A DNA stretch of 64,000 nucleotides from Atrichornis clamosus (lineage: Eukaryota > Chordata > Aves > Passeriformes > Menuridae). Below, in pieces: positions 38,467-57,485 of the stretch (the stretch's first letter is position 1; each line of letters opens with the position of its first letter). The stretch spans positions 124,001-188,000 of the forward strand of contig WBMZ01014158.1 of the NCBI GenBank assembly GCA_013400975.1, written 5' to 3'. Below the pieces are notes generated by a model that was given only the letters and a program-made list of their open reading frames with translations, did not search any database and was not told the origin of the DNA. The position numbers were made by a program, and so were the translations under genes.

Positions 38467-40197
38467 TGGTGTTTTGGATGCACTTCATTTCTAGTCTTGT
38501 TTTAGACCTTAAATTGTGTTCTAGAACTTCTGAAATTACAATTGCTAATTTTAAAGCTGCTTTTCAAGTAAATTGAATAGTCTTGCACATAATAGTGATT
38601 GCAGAGCTTTTCATCTAGTAGATGGGCTCCTTGAAAACACAACAAACAAATATTATAATTATTTTTGGAAATTTTAAACAATAAACCATGAACTAAATGA
38701 AAATTATGGTTTGAAAGATAGCTAATGGATTGCTGGCATTCCAGGACAGCAAGGAAAGCTGTTCCACATGAAATTCCTGTCATTATAGCTGTCCCAGTTA
38801 AGGGCTGGAAGTACACCCCAGAGTCCAACATCAGAAACAATGTTGTGTGCCAGTAAAAAGCACACAAGCTTACAACATCACATGGGGTTTGCCACTCCAA
38901 GGCTCCATCATCTCTGTTGGGATTTGTCATGGAATCTTTCCTAGCACAGTGCTCTTTGCAAAGCTTTGCAGATAGAATTGTGGTCTTGGGCCATTGTGGA
39001 CAAATAGCTTCTGACAATCCAGCGTCTACCAGAAGATTTTGTAGTAAATTTTACTTCTTTTCTTCTGCTCTTACTTTGCTTTTGGCTCTGTGTGCCTCTT
39101 TGTGGGATAAGAGTCTTTAAAGAAGGTTGGAGTGGTATTACACTTTTATCCAGTTCCCCAAACATATTGCACCTCAGTTTTTCTAGATGCTGTTGTTGAG
39201 GATTATTGACACATGAGGAAACACCTGTAGTGAGCCCCAAAATGACTGAAACTTGCTTAGGTGTTATGAGAAGTCCAAGAAGTGTCTTAATAAAATACTG
39301 GAAGTGAGCCTGTCTCTCATCCCAAGAGAGAAAAGGTTTAGGTGCCTGAAGGGGAATTCTGAGTGTCTGGAGGAGAAGCAGCAATGGTGCACCTTCACAC
39401 CAAATCCAGAGCTGGTGCGAGGACTGAGGTCCCAGCTAAGTGTGGGCTTTTCTCAAGGTGTCCTCGTTGCTTTTGAGCACGTGCTCGCAGAGGGACAAAA
39501 AGTTTTGACATCCTCTGTATTCTCAATGGCAGGGCTTAGCAGAACACTACAAGGAAGTAATGAGCTAGGCAAAAAATATGTATTATAGGAAGATTCTCAT
39601 AGAGTTTTTGTCCTGTTGGTTTGATGTGAGATGAAACTTTGAGGAGCAGCTTAGAATCACTCTATTTTCAGCAACTAATAATAAGATATTGACAATATAA
39701 ATAAAACCCCTGAAACAGTCTTGAGTGCACATTCTAGCCTCCAGCTGTGTCTGTACTCCCTGCTTATTTAGGGATTTGTCTTTTGCAGGGTGGGGGAATT
39801 GGGTTGGCAGCTGCAGAAGGGAGAGATGGGTAAATGTATGGCTTTCCATTAGCATAATTGATGTTCAAGTAGCCATCGATACTTGGAACAAAATCAACCC
39901 TGAAAAATTGATCTTGGGCTTTGCCAGCTAGTGTCAATAACAGGAAATCCTAAGGCAAACTTTTTTTTAGCAGTTCAGAAATTGAAGCAATTGTTTGCAG
40001 ATCATTTACTCAATGCAGACACAGCTGCCTCAGTGTGATGGACTCCAGCGCAGTTTCTACGCCAGGCACTTCCAATTTCTCGCTGCCATTCAGTGTCTGA
40101 TTCATCCTGTCAGATGGGCTTGACTCATGTGGCCATTGTTTACCCACTTGTAATGGATGTGGTCATAATCTGCTGGCTGTGGTATCTGCCTGCCTCA

Positions 40198-40740
40198 CTC
40201 GAGCTATTGTGCAGGTCAGTTCCTGTCCGTGCCCTGCGCCGCAGCTGAGGGGGAACAACGGAGCCGGCGACGACGTGCTCCCACTTGGGTAGCCTTGAGA
40301 GACACTTTGTGTGCCATCCCTCCCCGTCCCCGGGGATTTGGGTGTGACCACGGTATCGTGGTGGGAGTTGGGTGCCCCTCCCTGTCAGCCTGGCGGGCCC
40401 AGCCGTGCCTGCACAGTGGCCTCCCCTGAGAGCTGTGCCAGCCCTCCACTGCTGGAGCTCAGGCCCTTCCTTCCCCTCTGGGCACCATTTGTCCCTTTCC
40501 AAGGGCAGGAGCTGTCTGCAGGCGACACAGAGTGCATTGGCAGCAGGGTATGGACAGGAGTTGTGCAGGTCTGGCACTGCCCAGGGCAAAGGGGTGGCTG
40601 GGGCACAGCTCTGCCAGCACCATCCCCTGCCACTGGTGCCTGGCTCCAGCTCTCCACGGCTGCCCCACGCCATCCTCTGGGGAGGGGGAGAACAGTGGGA
40701 ACAAGGGGAGCTGTGCCCCAAAGTCCTTCTAGTGCCCACA
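40198..40740. other. GC-rich patch in intron 13 with long spurious open frames
   Basis: This is a roughly 540-bp GC-rich stretch, with about 15 CpGs concentrated in its first 200 bp. It carries overlapping open frames on both strands, the longest 199 codons on the minus strand (40140-40739). The translations are rich in Pro, Gly, Ser, Arg and Cys and have no recognisable domain. GC-rich DNA has fewer stop codons, so such frames are expected by chance. It may be an old insertion or an intragenic regulatory element. Confidence 0.45.
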
Positions 40741-42081
40741 TGTTGAAAGGTGTGCGCTCACAAAGATGCTCAGCAGTGTTGTAACAATCTCTCCTGTGGT
40801 CCATGATGACAGGGTGCTACAGTGTGCTCAGCTGCTGTCATCTCTGGCTCCCTGCAAGGCACGCGGGCACCAGACTTCTCCCTCAGGCCCCTAAAATCCA
40901 TCTCCTTTTTGTAAAGTCTGTGCATCCCTACCTAATGAAAATTGACGCCTGTAATGTGATAGTGTCTGCTCAGAATGTCAAGATGCTTCACCTGTCTCTC
41001 CTCTGATACAAGGAGATGGTTTAATTTGAAAAAGAAGTAGTGTAAGTGCAGTGTGGAGACAAAAATCAAACTTGCCTTCTATGCTGAAGATTAAATAGGT
41101 GTCGTAAAATAATACTGTTTCAGTAAAATGAACATGAATAGAAAAGCAATTCAGTGTGACATATGCTTTCTATACTGTCCTAGTAAGTCATTTTAATGGA
41201 CAAATTAAATCACAGAATTAAATTTTGTATACACATTAGTCATACCATCTGCTCAAGTAATTGCTGTTTAAACTGGAAAATTTGTTTTAAAACATTATTT
41301 TACCAGACTCAGAACCCGTGTTTGCCTCAGAGCTGAGGGGTGCAACTTTTTGTTTATTTTTGATGTTCTGAATTTAGTGTTGTAGGAATAGGGTGGCAGA
41401 GAGTCGCATCAGCATCACAAGGTGGCCTTTAAGAGTTGTATTACAGAGCAGAGCCCTGCTACATCATCGTTGACAAAGGCACTGAAGCAGGGGCAGCTCC
41501 AACACTTGTGGCGAGGGTCCTTACTCGGGGTGCTGCATGGTTGCACTGGAGTGCTGTGGTGGTAGGGCGTGGTGCAAAGCTGGGAGGAGCATAACATCAC
41601 AAAGATTTTGCTGAGGGGCCCAAAGCTCTGGTGCGTGTAGAAAATCAGGCGCCTTTTGTCACTGATGTTACTGGGAAATGAATGAGCCCCATGGAGTGGC
41701 ACTAAGGGTTTAGCAGCAGGGTGGTCGTTCACGTCCCTGACCTGCTACGTGGGTGAGTTGTGGGTGTGAAGTGGTGGCAGTCAGGGTGTCCTTAATGAAG
41801 TGCCGAGAAGACAGTCTTAATAAAATCTGCTGTGTCATCAGCTGCCTGGTGTGTGCTCATGTGCTCACTTGCACTCGAGCAATGCAACTCTTGCAGGCTC
41901 CTATTTTGAGCCACTTAGCTCTGTGGCACCTGCTCACTAATTACAGTGGTGCCTTATTAGCAGCTATGGGTCTTCTTCATGGCAGTTGCTTACTTGAACG
42001 TGCTCTCGTGCACCAGGTTCCCTGAAAGTACCTGCAGATAGTGTATTGCTCCTACAAAAGCAGACGTCAGTGAAGGGGGAC

Positions 42082-42525
42082 TGTAGAATAGTTTGGATTG
42101 GGAAGGACCTTTAAATGTCATCTAGTCCAACCCCCTGTGCAGTAAGCAGGGGCATCTTCAACTAGATCAGGTTGCTCAAAGCCCTGTCCAGCCTGCACTT
42201 GAATGCTTCCAGGGACAGGGCATCTACCACACCCTCATAGTAAAACTTTTTTCCCTTAAATCTTATGTAAATAGACTCTCCTTCATCTCAAAACCATCAT
42301 GTCCTGTTACAACAGGTCTGGATCACAAGTTTGGCCCGTCTTTCTGATAGGCCCCCTTTAAGCATTGCAAGGCCACAGCAGGGTCTTCTTGGACCTTTCT
42401 CTTCTCCAGCCTGAACAGCCCCAGCTCTCTCAGCCTGTCTTCACAGCAGAGATGTTTTAGCCTTCTGACCAACTCCGTGGCCCTCTGGACTCACTCCAAC
42501 AAGTCCATGACTTTCCTGTGCTGAG
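42082..42525 (-). mobile_element. CR1 LINE, 5'-truncated, antisense to APP
   Basis: It starts TGTAGAATAGTTTGGATTGG and continues with the CR1 reverse-complement blocks 'catctagtccaaccccctg', 'ttcaactagatcaggttgct', 'tctcttctccagcctgaaca', 'ctctctcagcctgtcttca' and 'ctctggactcactccaaca', ending near 'ttcctgtgctgag'. It has about 445 bp, minus orientation, with its 3' end at about 42082. The match to the remembered consensus is better than for the other copies, suggesting a younger insertion. It lies about 790 bp upstream of exon 14 and does not touch the acceptor region. Confidence 0.92.
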
Positions 42526-43298
42526 AGTAGATGAATTTTGACTTGAGAAGGAATAATGAAGCACACACAATCTCTGAGCTTATTTTTAACACTGAGTTGA
42601 ACGTCTGTCCTGTACACCTGGTGGAGCTGAAAAGTGCTTTTATTGTTTTCACCTTGCTTCAAGAAAAGAAAACCTACAGCATAGATAATACTGCACAGCT
42701 TTAAGTCCTGGTAGCTTGTAAAATAATTTGCCTGCAGATGTCTGTTACTGCTTTTTAACAAAGGACTGCTTCAGTGTTATGATGAAGTTATATGTGTTAA
42801 AAGATCAAATGTTTCTTCAGGTGCAGTGTGTTATAGTAAACTAATTTAATACAGTAACTGCTGTGGTGATTTAGGATTTAAGCGCTGTGATGAGCTTTGG
42901 GAGTGAGCATTTAATAGGATGGAGAAATTACAAAGACATTCCTTCCTGTGGACCTCTTGCCCGTTGACTTACGGCAACATGTTGGGTTGTAGGGAATTGT
43001 TCTGTGCTCCCTTTAAAAGTGGTGTGGAAGAGTCAAAGAACTTACATGGCACAGACCTGTGATCTGTTATGTGGTGGAAATGTGGGTAGGAAACGGTATT
43101 GAACAATTCTGATTGATGTCTTGGAAGAAATTACTTACTTAGCTGCAGTGCTTATCTTGGGGTTTTGACTATTCCAAGCCTTTATGTTTTGTTTTATCAT
43201 AAAACCCCAGAATCTCGCAACAGTGAATTGTTACTTCAATAACGCTGAAAATGCTGGTCCTCGGAAATGCTGGTTCTTTCAGATAATTTCTGCATTGA

Positions 43299-49338
<6,040 letters not shown>

Positions 49339-49392
49339 TTGAGCCCGTTGATGCCCGCCCGGCTGCTGACAGAGGACTCACCACACGACCAG
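49339..49392 (+). CDS. APP: APP exon 15: alternatively spliced cassette
   Basis: This is a 54-bp exon beginning in phase 1 (TT GAG CCC) and ending in phase 1 (CCA G) before GTACAT. It encodes VEPVDARPAADRGLTTRPG with its split ends, APP770 residues 637-655, which matches human as remembered. Both ends are phase 1 and the length is 18 codons, so inclusion or skipping keeps the frame. In mammals it is included in neurons and skipped in many other cells (L-APP, appican). The TT pair carries known O-glycosylation positions. The acceptor has a long T-rich tract (about 49285-49325); the donor GTACAT departs from the GTAAGT consensus, which fits a regulated exon. Confidence 0.97.
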
Positions 49393-52068
49393 GTACATGA
49401 CTTGCATGGCTTTTACCTCACCTGTATTTTCCCTGCCTGCGTGAGGTCTGCTGCAGCTGAAATGATTTCCCTTTGCTTTGGTGTACCCATTCCATAAAAT
49501 GTAATGTTATTCCATGAAGGAGGGAAGCGTTCCCACACAGGTTCCCCCGTGTGAGTGCTGTGTCGAGGGCGTTCAGGATGTGTGCCTGCAGTGGGAGTGG
49601 GACCCAGAGACCCAGAACTGGTTTGGACCAAGAGCCTCATCCCTTCCAGCAGTACCAGCAGGTGCAGGAGGTGGTAAACGTGGTACTCCCAGGTGCAAAC
49701 ACTGCTTCTAATTTGGGAATGTATGACAGAAACGTCAAACCCTCTGCCTGGAGTGAACGGGGCTAATAAAGAATGAATGCGTACAATTTCAGAATTGCAG
49801 GGGACATTGATTTTTTTTGCTGTGGTGCTTCCCTTATTTAACCCCAGATATCTAAAAATCAGTATGTATTATCCCTCTGGATTCCCTGAGGACACAGCTA
49901 TTCATCCCATTCTAGGAGAGAGCAGGGTGATTTGTTTCTTCTCTGTAGATACTCTGGCTTTGTGTTGATTTCAGAGTAATAGCAGATGACTAGGTTCAGT
50001 CAGGCTGCAGATGTCTGGAAAAGTTAAATGGGGCAATTCCAGTTTACAAAAGGAAAATATTTTAGCTTTCCATACTAACTTTCTTTACCTTTTGGGTTGT
50101 TTTTCCTCTGTTTTTTGTTCAGGAGTATCTAGAAATGGCTGATTCCATTGAGAGGAAACAGTGTTTTATTTCAGAAGAGGTTGCTCTCCGATACTTAGTG
50201 AGAATATATTTTAGGGTCAGAACTATTTCAGTGTCACATCGGAATTGTGGGGTTTTTCTTCAGATCAAACTGATTGATCAGTATCCTTTTCTCCTTCATC
50301 TTGTCCTCCAAATATCCATTAGGTAACATTATGGACAACACCTTCCTAGTGTGTTTAAATCTTTCTGATAACTCATCCCTGGTTAGTGACTACAGAAATT
50401 GCTACGGTGGGAGGTAAAATAAGCTCAAATGGTACAGCAGTTGGGATATGTGCCAGAACTGGCCAGGTGGTGTGCTCCTAGCTCTGTTTTAGGAGTCTGA
50501 CATCTTTGCTTTTGTTTAGAGTCTTAATTGAGTCCCTGAAGAAAGCCTGGAAACAGGTACAGAGCTACAATGCCAAAAATCTTGGCATCAGGGAACATCC
50601 CCCCAGCACTGCATTATGTGCCTTCTGGATTAGATTTCTTCCCCAAGAGCAGCAGAAATATCACAAATGAAACATGCATGTGTTTTATCCAAATTTTCTA
50701 ATGTTAATTCAGTCTAGCAATTTTCTTGTAATACCGAAATTTGTGATTATTCACACCTTTAATTTCAGTCATCCTGAAAAATCTCCTGTTACGAGGCCCA
50801 TGTTTATTACTAAATATTTATTCCTTCCTCCCTTCTGTTCCCTCACACGTCCCAGAAATCCTCGGTGTCCCTTCTCTAGAGAAGGGATTTTCTCACACTG
50901 CCACACTCCACTTCAGAAACTTTATGTTTGAGTCAACTGTCCCAGAGCGTTCTGCTGGTTGGGGTGATACAAATACTACCAAAAGTCAGCCTAGAACAGG
51001 TCATGAGTGATCCTGGTGAATGTGTGTCACAGACTACCGAGGACAGGTACAAAATATCTCTGCATGTGACCACTGTGCCCTGAACTTTCCAGCAGGTGCC
51101 CTAACTTTTGCACTGTGGAAATCACGTGGGGTATTTCCTCAGTGTTCTGCTCAAGTAGTGCTTAACTTCCTTATGTCTTTAAACATCATTTCCAGATTTA
51201 GGCAAATGTTTTCTTACTGATACACATTCTGCCTAGAAATGTCCACGTGGTTTTTCATCATCCTTCAAAAGGAATTCATCTGTGATAAAATTTCAATTTA
51301 ACAAAAAAATTATACCGGTCTGAGTATCTTCCTGAACTAGGAATAGAGGAAAGCCAAATGGATGCTTATTTGAACTGTGAAATACAAAAGGGATTCCAAT
51401 AGTTTCAAAATGCGTGCTTTGAAACTGTTTTACTTGCTAATGACAAATAAAATTTCTGTATGAGAGGTTCGAAAAGGAAGAGAAATAGTTTTTGCGCAGT
51501 CACAGTCCTTCTGGAATAGTCTGTTTTTACAGTTTGGGGCTATTGTTGAAAAAGAAAAAAAATCTAAAAAAATAGTAGATTACCCTAGAGTGAAAAAGTA
51601 TTAACGAAGGACCTGGAGGCAGATTATTAATAGATGCAGCTGCTTGCAACTTTTTGTTTTAATTGCGCAGCTTGTTGTTAGTTTCCTGAAAGGTTTGCCC
51701 TTTCCATGATCCTGACTTTCCAGCTGGTGCTGCTTCTTCCTTGCCTCAAGTGACCAAGGTGGTGACCTGCTTCTTCAGGGTGAAAACAGAGGTGTCATGG
51801 CAACCTGCAATACTCCAAGCCTGAATAAGAACAAGTGAATGTTTTGTAGTTGTTTGAATTCCTTGAAGAAAACGAGCTCTGAAAGGACTAAGACAAACAT
51901 GCAAACATGTGCCCTTTTTTCTCTTTTCCATTTTATTTTCGCTGCTTTTTGCTCACACAACATTCTTATAGTGATTACTATGTTTTTCTTAAAGGCAGAT
52001 CAAAATCATGCAGATCACCTTTGTCACTTTCCCACAAGAGAGAGAATTTGGTCACAGTACAGAAAAGA

Positions 52069-52117
52069 GTCACAGGATCACAGAATATTGGGTTGGAAGG
52101 GATCACCTGGTCCAACA
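52069..52117 (-). mobile_element. Short CR1 3'-end fragment, antisense to APP
   Basis: GTCACAGGATCACAGAATATT, followed by GGGTTGGAAGGGATCACCTG and GTCCAAC, matches the reverse complement of the extreme CR1 3' end. It is under 60 bp and stops abruptly, so it is a scrap of a longer or strongly truncated insertion. Confidence 0.7.
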
Positions 52118-54816
52118 AGTATTTGGCTGGTAGTAGTATTTGTGATACCTGGAATCTCTTTGCTTCACCACATCATTCTCTCTTTCAAAAAATAAAGTCT
52201 GTGAGTGAAGTCAGAAAAAGTATGGAGTTGTCCAGTCCACAGAGCAGGAAAGCTTATGAGTGAGGACCAAATTTAAAGCATTTGCTGAAATTTATGCCAG
52301 TTGTCTAAACCCCCACCTCTGTTGCACTGGACCTTGACTGTCCACCGTTGAAGCTTGAACTGAAGTCTGATCTGTATCAGTCCCAGGAAAAGAATAGTGT
52401 CAGGATGAACCCCATTTCCTAGTAAAGATGAAACATCTGTGTAAATCATGTGGCTTTTTGAAAAGCAGCCTAGTGCCTCAGCTTACTGTCCTTCCCCTTC
52501 TTACTTCACAAATGGGCAAACAAAACTAAGAATTATGCCTAAACCCTTTTCCTTCATCTCTTTCCTAAAAAGGAAGTAAACGAGATGGTAGAAGGTGAAA
52601 GGAAAGAAAAATATCTAGATGTACTAAGCGGTCATCAGCAAGCTGTTCTTTAATACAGCACAACATGATAACAGATTTATGACATATTTCTTGCTATTTC
52701 TAAATTGCTTTATACAGGGAGATGTTATAAGGCTCCAGTCCAGCCTGAGAACTTCCAGAGGAAGAGCTTCAGATAGAACAAGTACCTCTTTCCTTGATAC
52801 CCTCACTGTAACAGCTTTTTCAGTAGTGTTTCCTTCTGTTCTGTGCCCCAGAGGTCACTTTTTCATGATGAACACTTAATTTCTTGCAATTGAATTTTGG
52901 GTATTTATTAGTAACTTTTTATTTCTGCCTGACCATGTACATATAGAGACATATACACAGAGAAAAATACATATAAAAACATCTTCAGCTGCTCATGAAC
53001 AAGTTCCTTTTTACTTATGTTAATTCAGCAGGTCTGATCTGTGGAAATTGAGTGAGGATTAGAAAACTTGCCATCAGAAGGGATGTTGCTTCGTATCACC
53101 AGATTTTCTGCAATTCAAGGTGGTAAAGCAAACAACCAGTGCTCTGTTCAGGGCAGATCATATTTTCATCTGTTGCAGAGTTGCAGCTGTAATTATCCTG
53201 CTGACAGCTGTAATTGTGTCAGCCACAGGATGCCCATCATTCACAATGCAAGGATTTTATGATATTAACTGTGTTACTTTCCTCCTTGTAGCACAGTTTG
53301 GGCTTGTTGGGGTTTTTTTGCATTATTCCAACTGTCAGTTGATCATTTTTGCGAACATTTAATTATTCTGAGGAAACATTGCACATAAAGCTGCTTCTGT
53401 ACCTCTGGTCCTTCTGCTCATAAATCATGACATGTCTGTCTTTATGACATTATATGAAAAGCTGAGGGGTTTTTTTTCCTCATGCTTGCAGAGGCTCTGT
53501 AAGCCTAATGGCTGTTCTGCAGAATCATTAGCACATGTGCTGCAGTCTGCATGAGGTGAGGGCATAGAGCAGCTTCGTGAATTATTTATGGTTTTCTTGC
53601 CAGAAATTGCCAACATATTTTTTTTCCTGTCTTTGTGATGTTGACTCAGTACCGGTGCCTTAAACAAACTGTTTGCAGCTACCAAATAAAAATTACTAAT
53701 GGATTCTTTTCCATTAGATCATTTTGGTTTGTTTTATAAATGAGATAGTTGCTAACTGTGACTGCAATTATAGGTGCATATGCACAGCATCCGGACTGAC
53801 ATCCCAGAAAGATGACTAAACCAGATTTTACTTGTTTTGATTATTCATTTCTACACACATGTTTTCTGAGAAATAATTATTTTATACTCAGTTCCAGTGA
53901 AGTTCTTTTGTTAAAAAGATGACAGCATTTCACTGCCATCCAAAGAGAGACCAGAAAGTTTTGGTTCCATGCAATCTTAAAAGTGCATATTCCTCAAAGA
54001 TATTTGAGTTGCCCATACAAAACTGAGTATATAGCCTTCATTCTCATCTTTATGAATGTACAATCTTCATTCTTCTTTCATTTCAAAATTAAATGACCTG
54101 CACAAAGTCATGGGGTCATATGGAACTAATAGTTGAACTTGCAGTTAGAACAGGCAGCTCTGTCCCCCAGGGGGTTTTTGAAAGCCTGCATTCCTTCCCA
54201 ATGGCCCTTTTTTATTTCAGAGGAAGCTTAACCCAGATAAAGCTGTTTGCTACCCTTGTAACAGGCCTTGAGTCAGCAGGTCTTTTCTTGTTCTGGCTGT
54301 GAATCCAGCTCAGCTCATGGACCTGGGGCCCGATGTTTTCCGGCATGCAGTGGGTGCCTCACTCACTCGAAGTGCTGCTTTGGTGTTCCCTGTGCAGACC
54401 ACCCAGGGCTCCTTGGCCCAACTGGGCTTCACTTGGAGCCTTCCTTTTTAACTCCAGATGTCACTGGAAGACCACAGGCACCAATACTGTTTCAGATCTC
54501 TGCAAAACAAAACCTTTCTAGGTGTTTATGGAACAGTGGCTGAAGCAATTACAAGCAGTGGAGTAGATAATGTGCACCTAATTATATCCTTGGTGGAATT
54601 CACTGTATCCTTTCTTTCTAGTCTTCTGAAAGCCTAAATATATATTTGCACAAACACAGAAGCTCATAAATGTGAGTATCAAGTGTTCCCCAAAGCAGCT
54701 ACTTGGTTTTTATTTCATATGAGTAGTTTTTAACTCCGTATGATTTTTTTTTTTCCCCCTTTAGGGCAAGGAAAAATAAGGGTTTCATACTCTCCTTTTT
54801 TTCATGCTTGGAAATG

Positions 54817-54846
54817 TATGTGTGCACACCTGCATGTGCACACATA
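54817..54846. repeat. Perfect 12-bp inverted repeat, 6-nt loop, in a TG/CA run
   Basis: TATGTGTGCACA (54817-54828) is exactly complementary to TGTGCACACATA (54835-54846), with loop CCTGCA. The stem can be extended a few pairs as RNA (A/T, T/A and a G-U). The surrounding run is alternating purine-pyrimidine, a composition that favours Z-DNA or cruciform extrusion. It is probably a decayed microsatellite rather than a gene. Confidence 0.8.
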
Positions 54847-56689
54847 TATGTATAAAAGCATATATTGCTAATTAAGAGCAATATAAATAAAAGCCCATCA
54901 TAGGTAGCTCTTTTTGCTGAATTTCACTAGATACTTTTAAGCTCGTGGTTTTGACAACAAAATAGTTTTGTCAGGTTTTCTAAGAAGCTGCAAGTTAATG
55001 TGTTTGCCAGCTGAACTGAAGCAGTTTTAAATTGAAGTAATTAGGAATGCAACTCCCTAAAGATGGTATGTAATTCAGAAGAAAAGCTGTTAATAATTAT
55101 CATTATTTGTGAATTTGCAATGAGACCGTTGCTCTCACTTTTCATCCTATATATTGGCTTTTGTGTTTGGGTTGTGTATTTCAGAATTGGTAGTGAAAAA
55201 ACATCATTTTGTGTCAGGATTGAAGTTCCTGTCAGAGAACTTTTCTTTGTATGCTTGTCTTCAATGCAAGGGTAGAGAGATATTAGGAATCCCTTGGCTG
55301 TTTGCATCTTACCTCTGATCAATGTTTTAGAAAGACCCTGAAGTTTTTCATTCTTCAGTTATTACCTTTGAAAAATGTATCTTTGATTTAAGCATGCAAG
55401 TCTAAATGTGTGGTCACCAGGACAGGAAAGTGAATGAACTGGTAACAAAGAGAATCTCTTAAATAAAAAGTCACAATTGTATAATTTAACACTGTGGAAA
55501 AGCACATATAACCCCATATATATTTTAATCTCATACCAGGTATTTAATTGATTCCAGTGCAATGTCATACTTCTCCTTACTATATAATCCGTTATTTGCA
55601 GGAGACCACCAGCTTTCCCCAGTTGAAGTCTTTTTCCTCACTTGTAAGGGAAGTAGGAGGAAGGAAAAAGTTGCTATGAGGTTTGTTAGTGCAACAGATA
55701 AAACCCAAGATTTTTCTGTTTCTGACCTTTTTCTGGTGCAAGCTGCCAAAACCAAGTTTCTGTAATTCTTAACGTCATTAACTTCCTAAGATCAAGTCCC
55801 ACCTCGTGTTCAGATCCCATGGCATTTTTGTGGAACCTGGGTCACCTGGCCCAAACCACAAAAATTTCTGCCTGACCTCAAGGCAGAAAACCATGGTTTA
55901 ACCTCTTACACGCTGGAAGTACGGCTCCCATGCTACTGTTTGGTGGGAATGGGAGGAGGGAAAGGAGGCAAATGAAAGAAATGTGGCTCAGGGAAGCCTG
56001 AGCCTGCATTTTTGCAGCAGCTGAGACTACTGGTGAACTTGTCACCCTGTGTTGCTCATTGACATGAGCTGTTCTGCCCCGAAATGCTGCTGTAACTCCT
56101 GCCTGCGGCTGTTTCACTGAAGCTGACAAAGGCCCACAGCCTCAGATGTCCCAGCTTTGCATTCAGTAAAAGTGCCCAGAGCCCAGGAGCAGAAGTGCCC
56201 ACATCCATTTCCGTCCATCTAGCAGTGGTGCAAAGAGGGTATGTACAGATTTCACCTCTGCCTTACACCCTTGCACATTCACTGAGCTTTTGGCAGCCAG
56301 CCTTTGATACGTTCCAGGACTGGAAACTGTATTTTCACTGCTGTGTTTAATATCCCTGAAGGCAGCTTTCTTTGCATTTGTTAATGTGTATTTTGAACAT
56401 CCTTGTGATTTGCGCCAGTGAGCTTCACAGTCCAGTTTTGCATTGCACTGAACCGTATACATACATCCACCTTCTTGTGTTAGTTGTCAGTCTGCTGTGT
56501 CACAGCCATGTTGGCATCCTGTACTTTCTTAGGAGGGATAAGGAAGGGCCATTTCCTGTAGACTTTCCCCTTGTCATTTACAGCCACACGCTCTGTGCTG
56601 CTTCCCCTCCTTTGCCTCTCCCAGTCTGAAGACTCATGAGTTTAGCCCTTCATGCACAGCAACCACTGCACAGCTGTGAGCATCTGTGT

Positions 56690-57485
56690 CTCCCTGCATT
56701 GTATCTTCTCTAGTTCTTCTGCCTTTGTTTGAGGTGGGGTGACCAAAACAAACAGCCAGATTTAAAATGAGGATGCATCATTTATACAGTGGCGTAACCG
56801 TGTTTTCTGTTTTCTCTATTTTCTCATAATTGCTCCTACCTTCCTCCTTGCCTTTTTGACTGCTACTGAGCCAAGTGCCCACAGAGTTTCCCAAAGTGAC
56901 TGCCAGGTCTCTGTCCTGGGTGGAACACAGCTAAATTAGAGCCTTTATTTTGTATGTATAGTTAGGGCTGTGTATCCCCATAAGCATCACTTTACATTGT
57001 ATCAACAATAAATATAATTTCCCTTTTATTTTGCACTCGGAATTTGTAAAATCCTTCTGCAGTTCTTTGCAGCTGGTTTTACTTTGACTATCCTCTTTTC
57101 TTCTTTTATTTTTTGTCAGTAAACTTTGTCATGTCACTCTTCACTCCCTCATCCAGATCACTTTGCAAACTGCACAGCACAGATCCCTGCGGGATCTGCT
57201 GGTAACGTTCCTCCATTGTGAAAAATAGATGTGTATTTACATTTCCTTTCCTTCCTCTTAGTTATGGAAAGTCACGTAGCACTTCCCCTTCTAATCCCTG
57301 GCATCTTAGCTTCTGCCAGAGCTTTGATCAGGGACTTTCTCAAAGGCTTTCTGGAAATCCAGATTCACTCCAAGCAGAATCACTGTTTCCCATGTGATTC
57401 CCAACTCTTCCAGTGACCTCTAAGAAGTCTGGGGTGCAGGACTTCCCTCAGCAGAAGACAAGTTGCTTCTTCACTGGTTTCTCTT
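56690..57485 (-). mobile_element. Old CR1-type LINE copy, antisense to APP
   Basis: A long series of blocks matches, in order, the reverse complement of an old amniote CR1 group: 'gaggtggggtgaccaaaac', 'catttatacagtggcgtaac', 'tgcctttttgactgctactg', 'tgtatgtatagttagggctg', 'aaatccttctgcagttcttt', 'ttcactccctcatccagatc', 'cagcacagatccctgcggga', 'cgttcctccattgtgaaaa' and 'tctcaaaggctttctggaaa'. This family is common in turtles and crocodilians and survives as old copies in birds. The copy is heavily diverged with insertions and deletions and no intact coding frame. Its outer limits are approximate. It sits 2 kb upstream of exon 16. Confidence 0.8.

Noticed and set aside
38502..39384. Two overlapping minus-strand open frames (171 and 147 codons)
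   Set aside because: They are in different frames, contain no recognisable domain and have no promoter or start context; they look like chance frames in intronic DNA, not a decayed gene.
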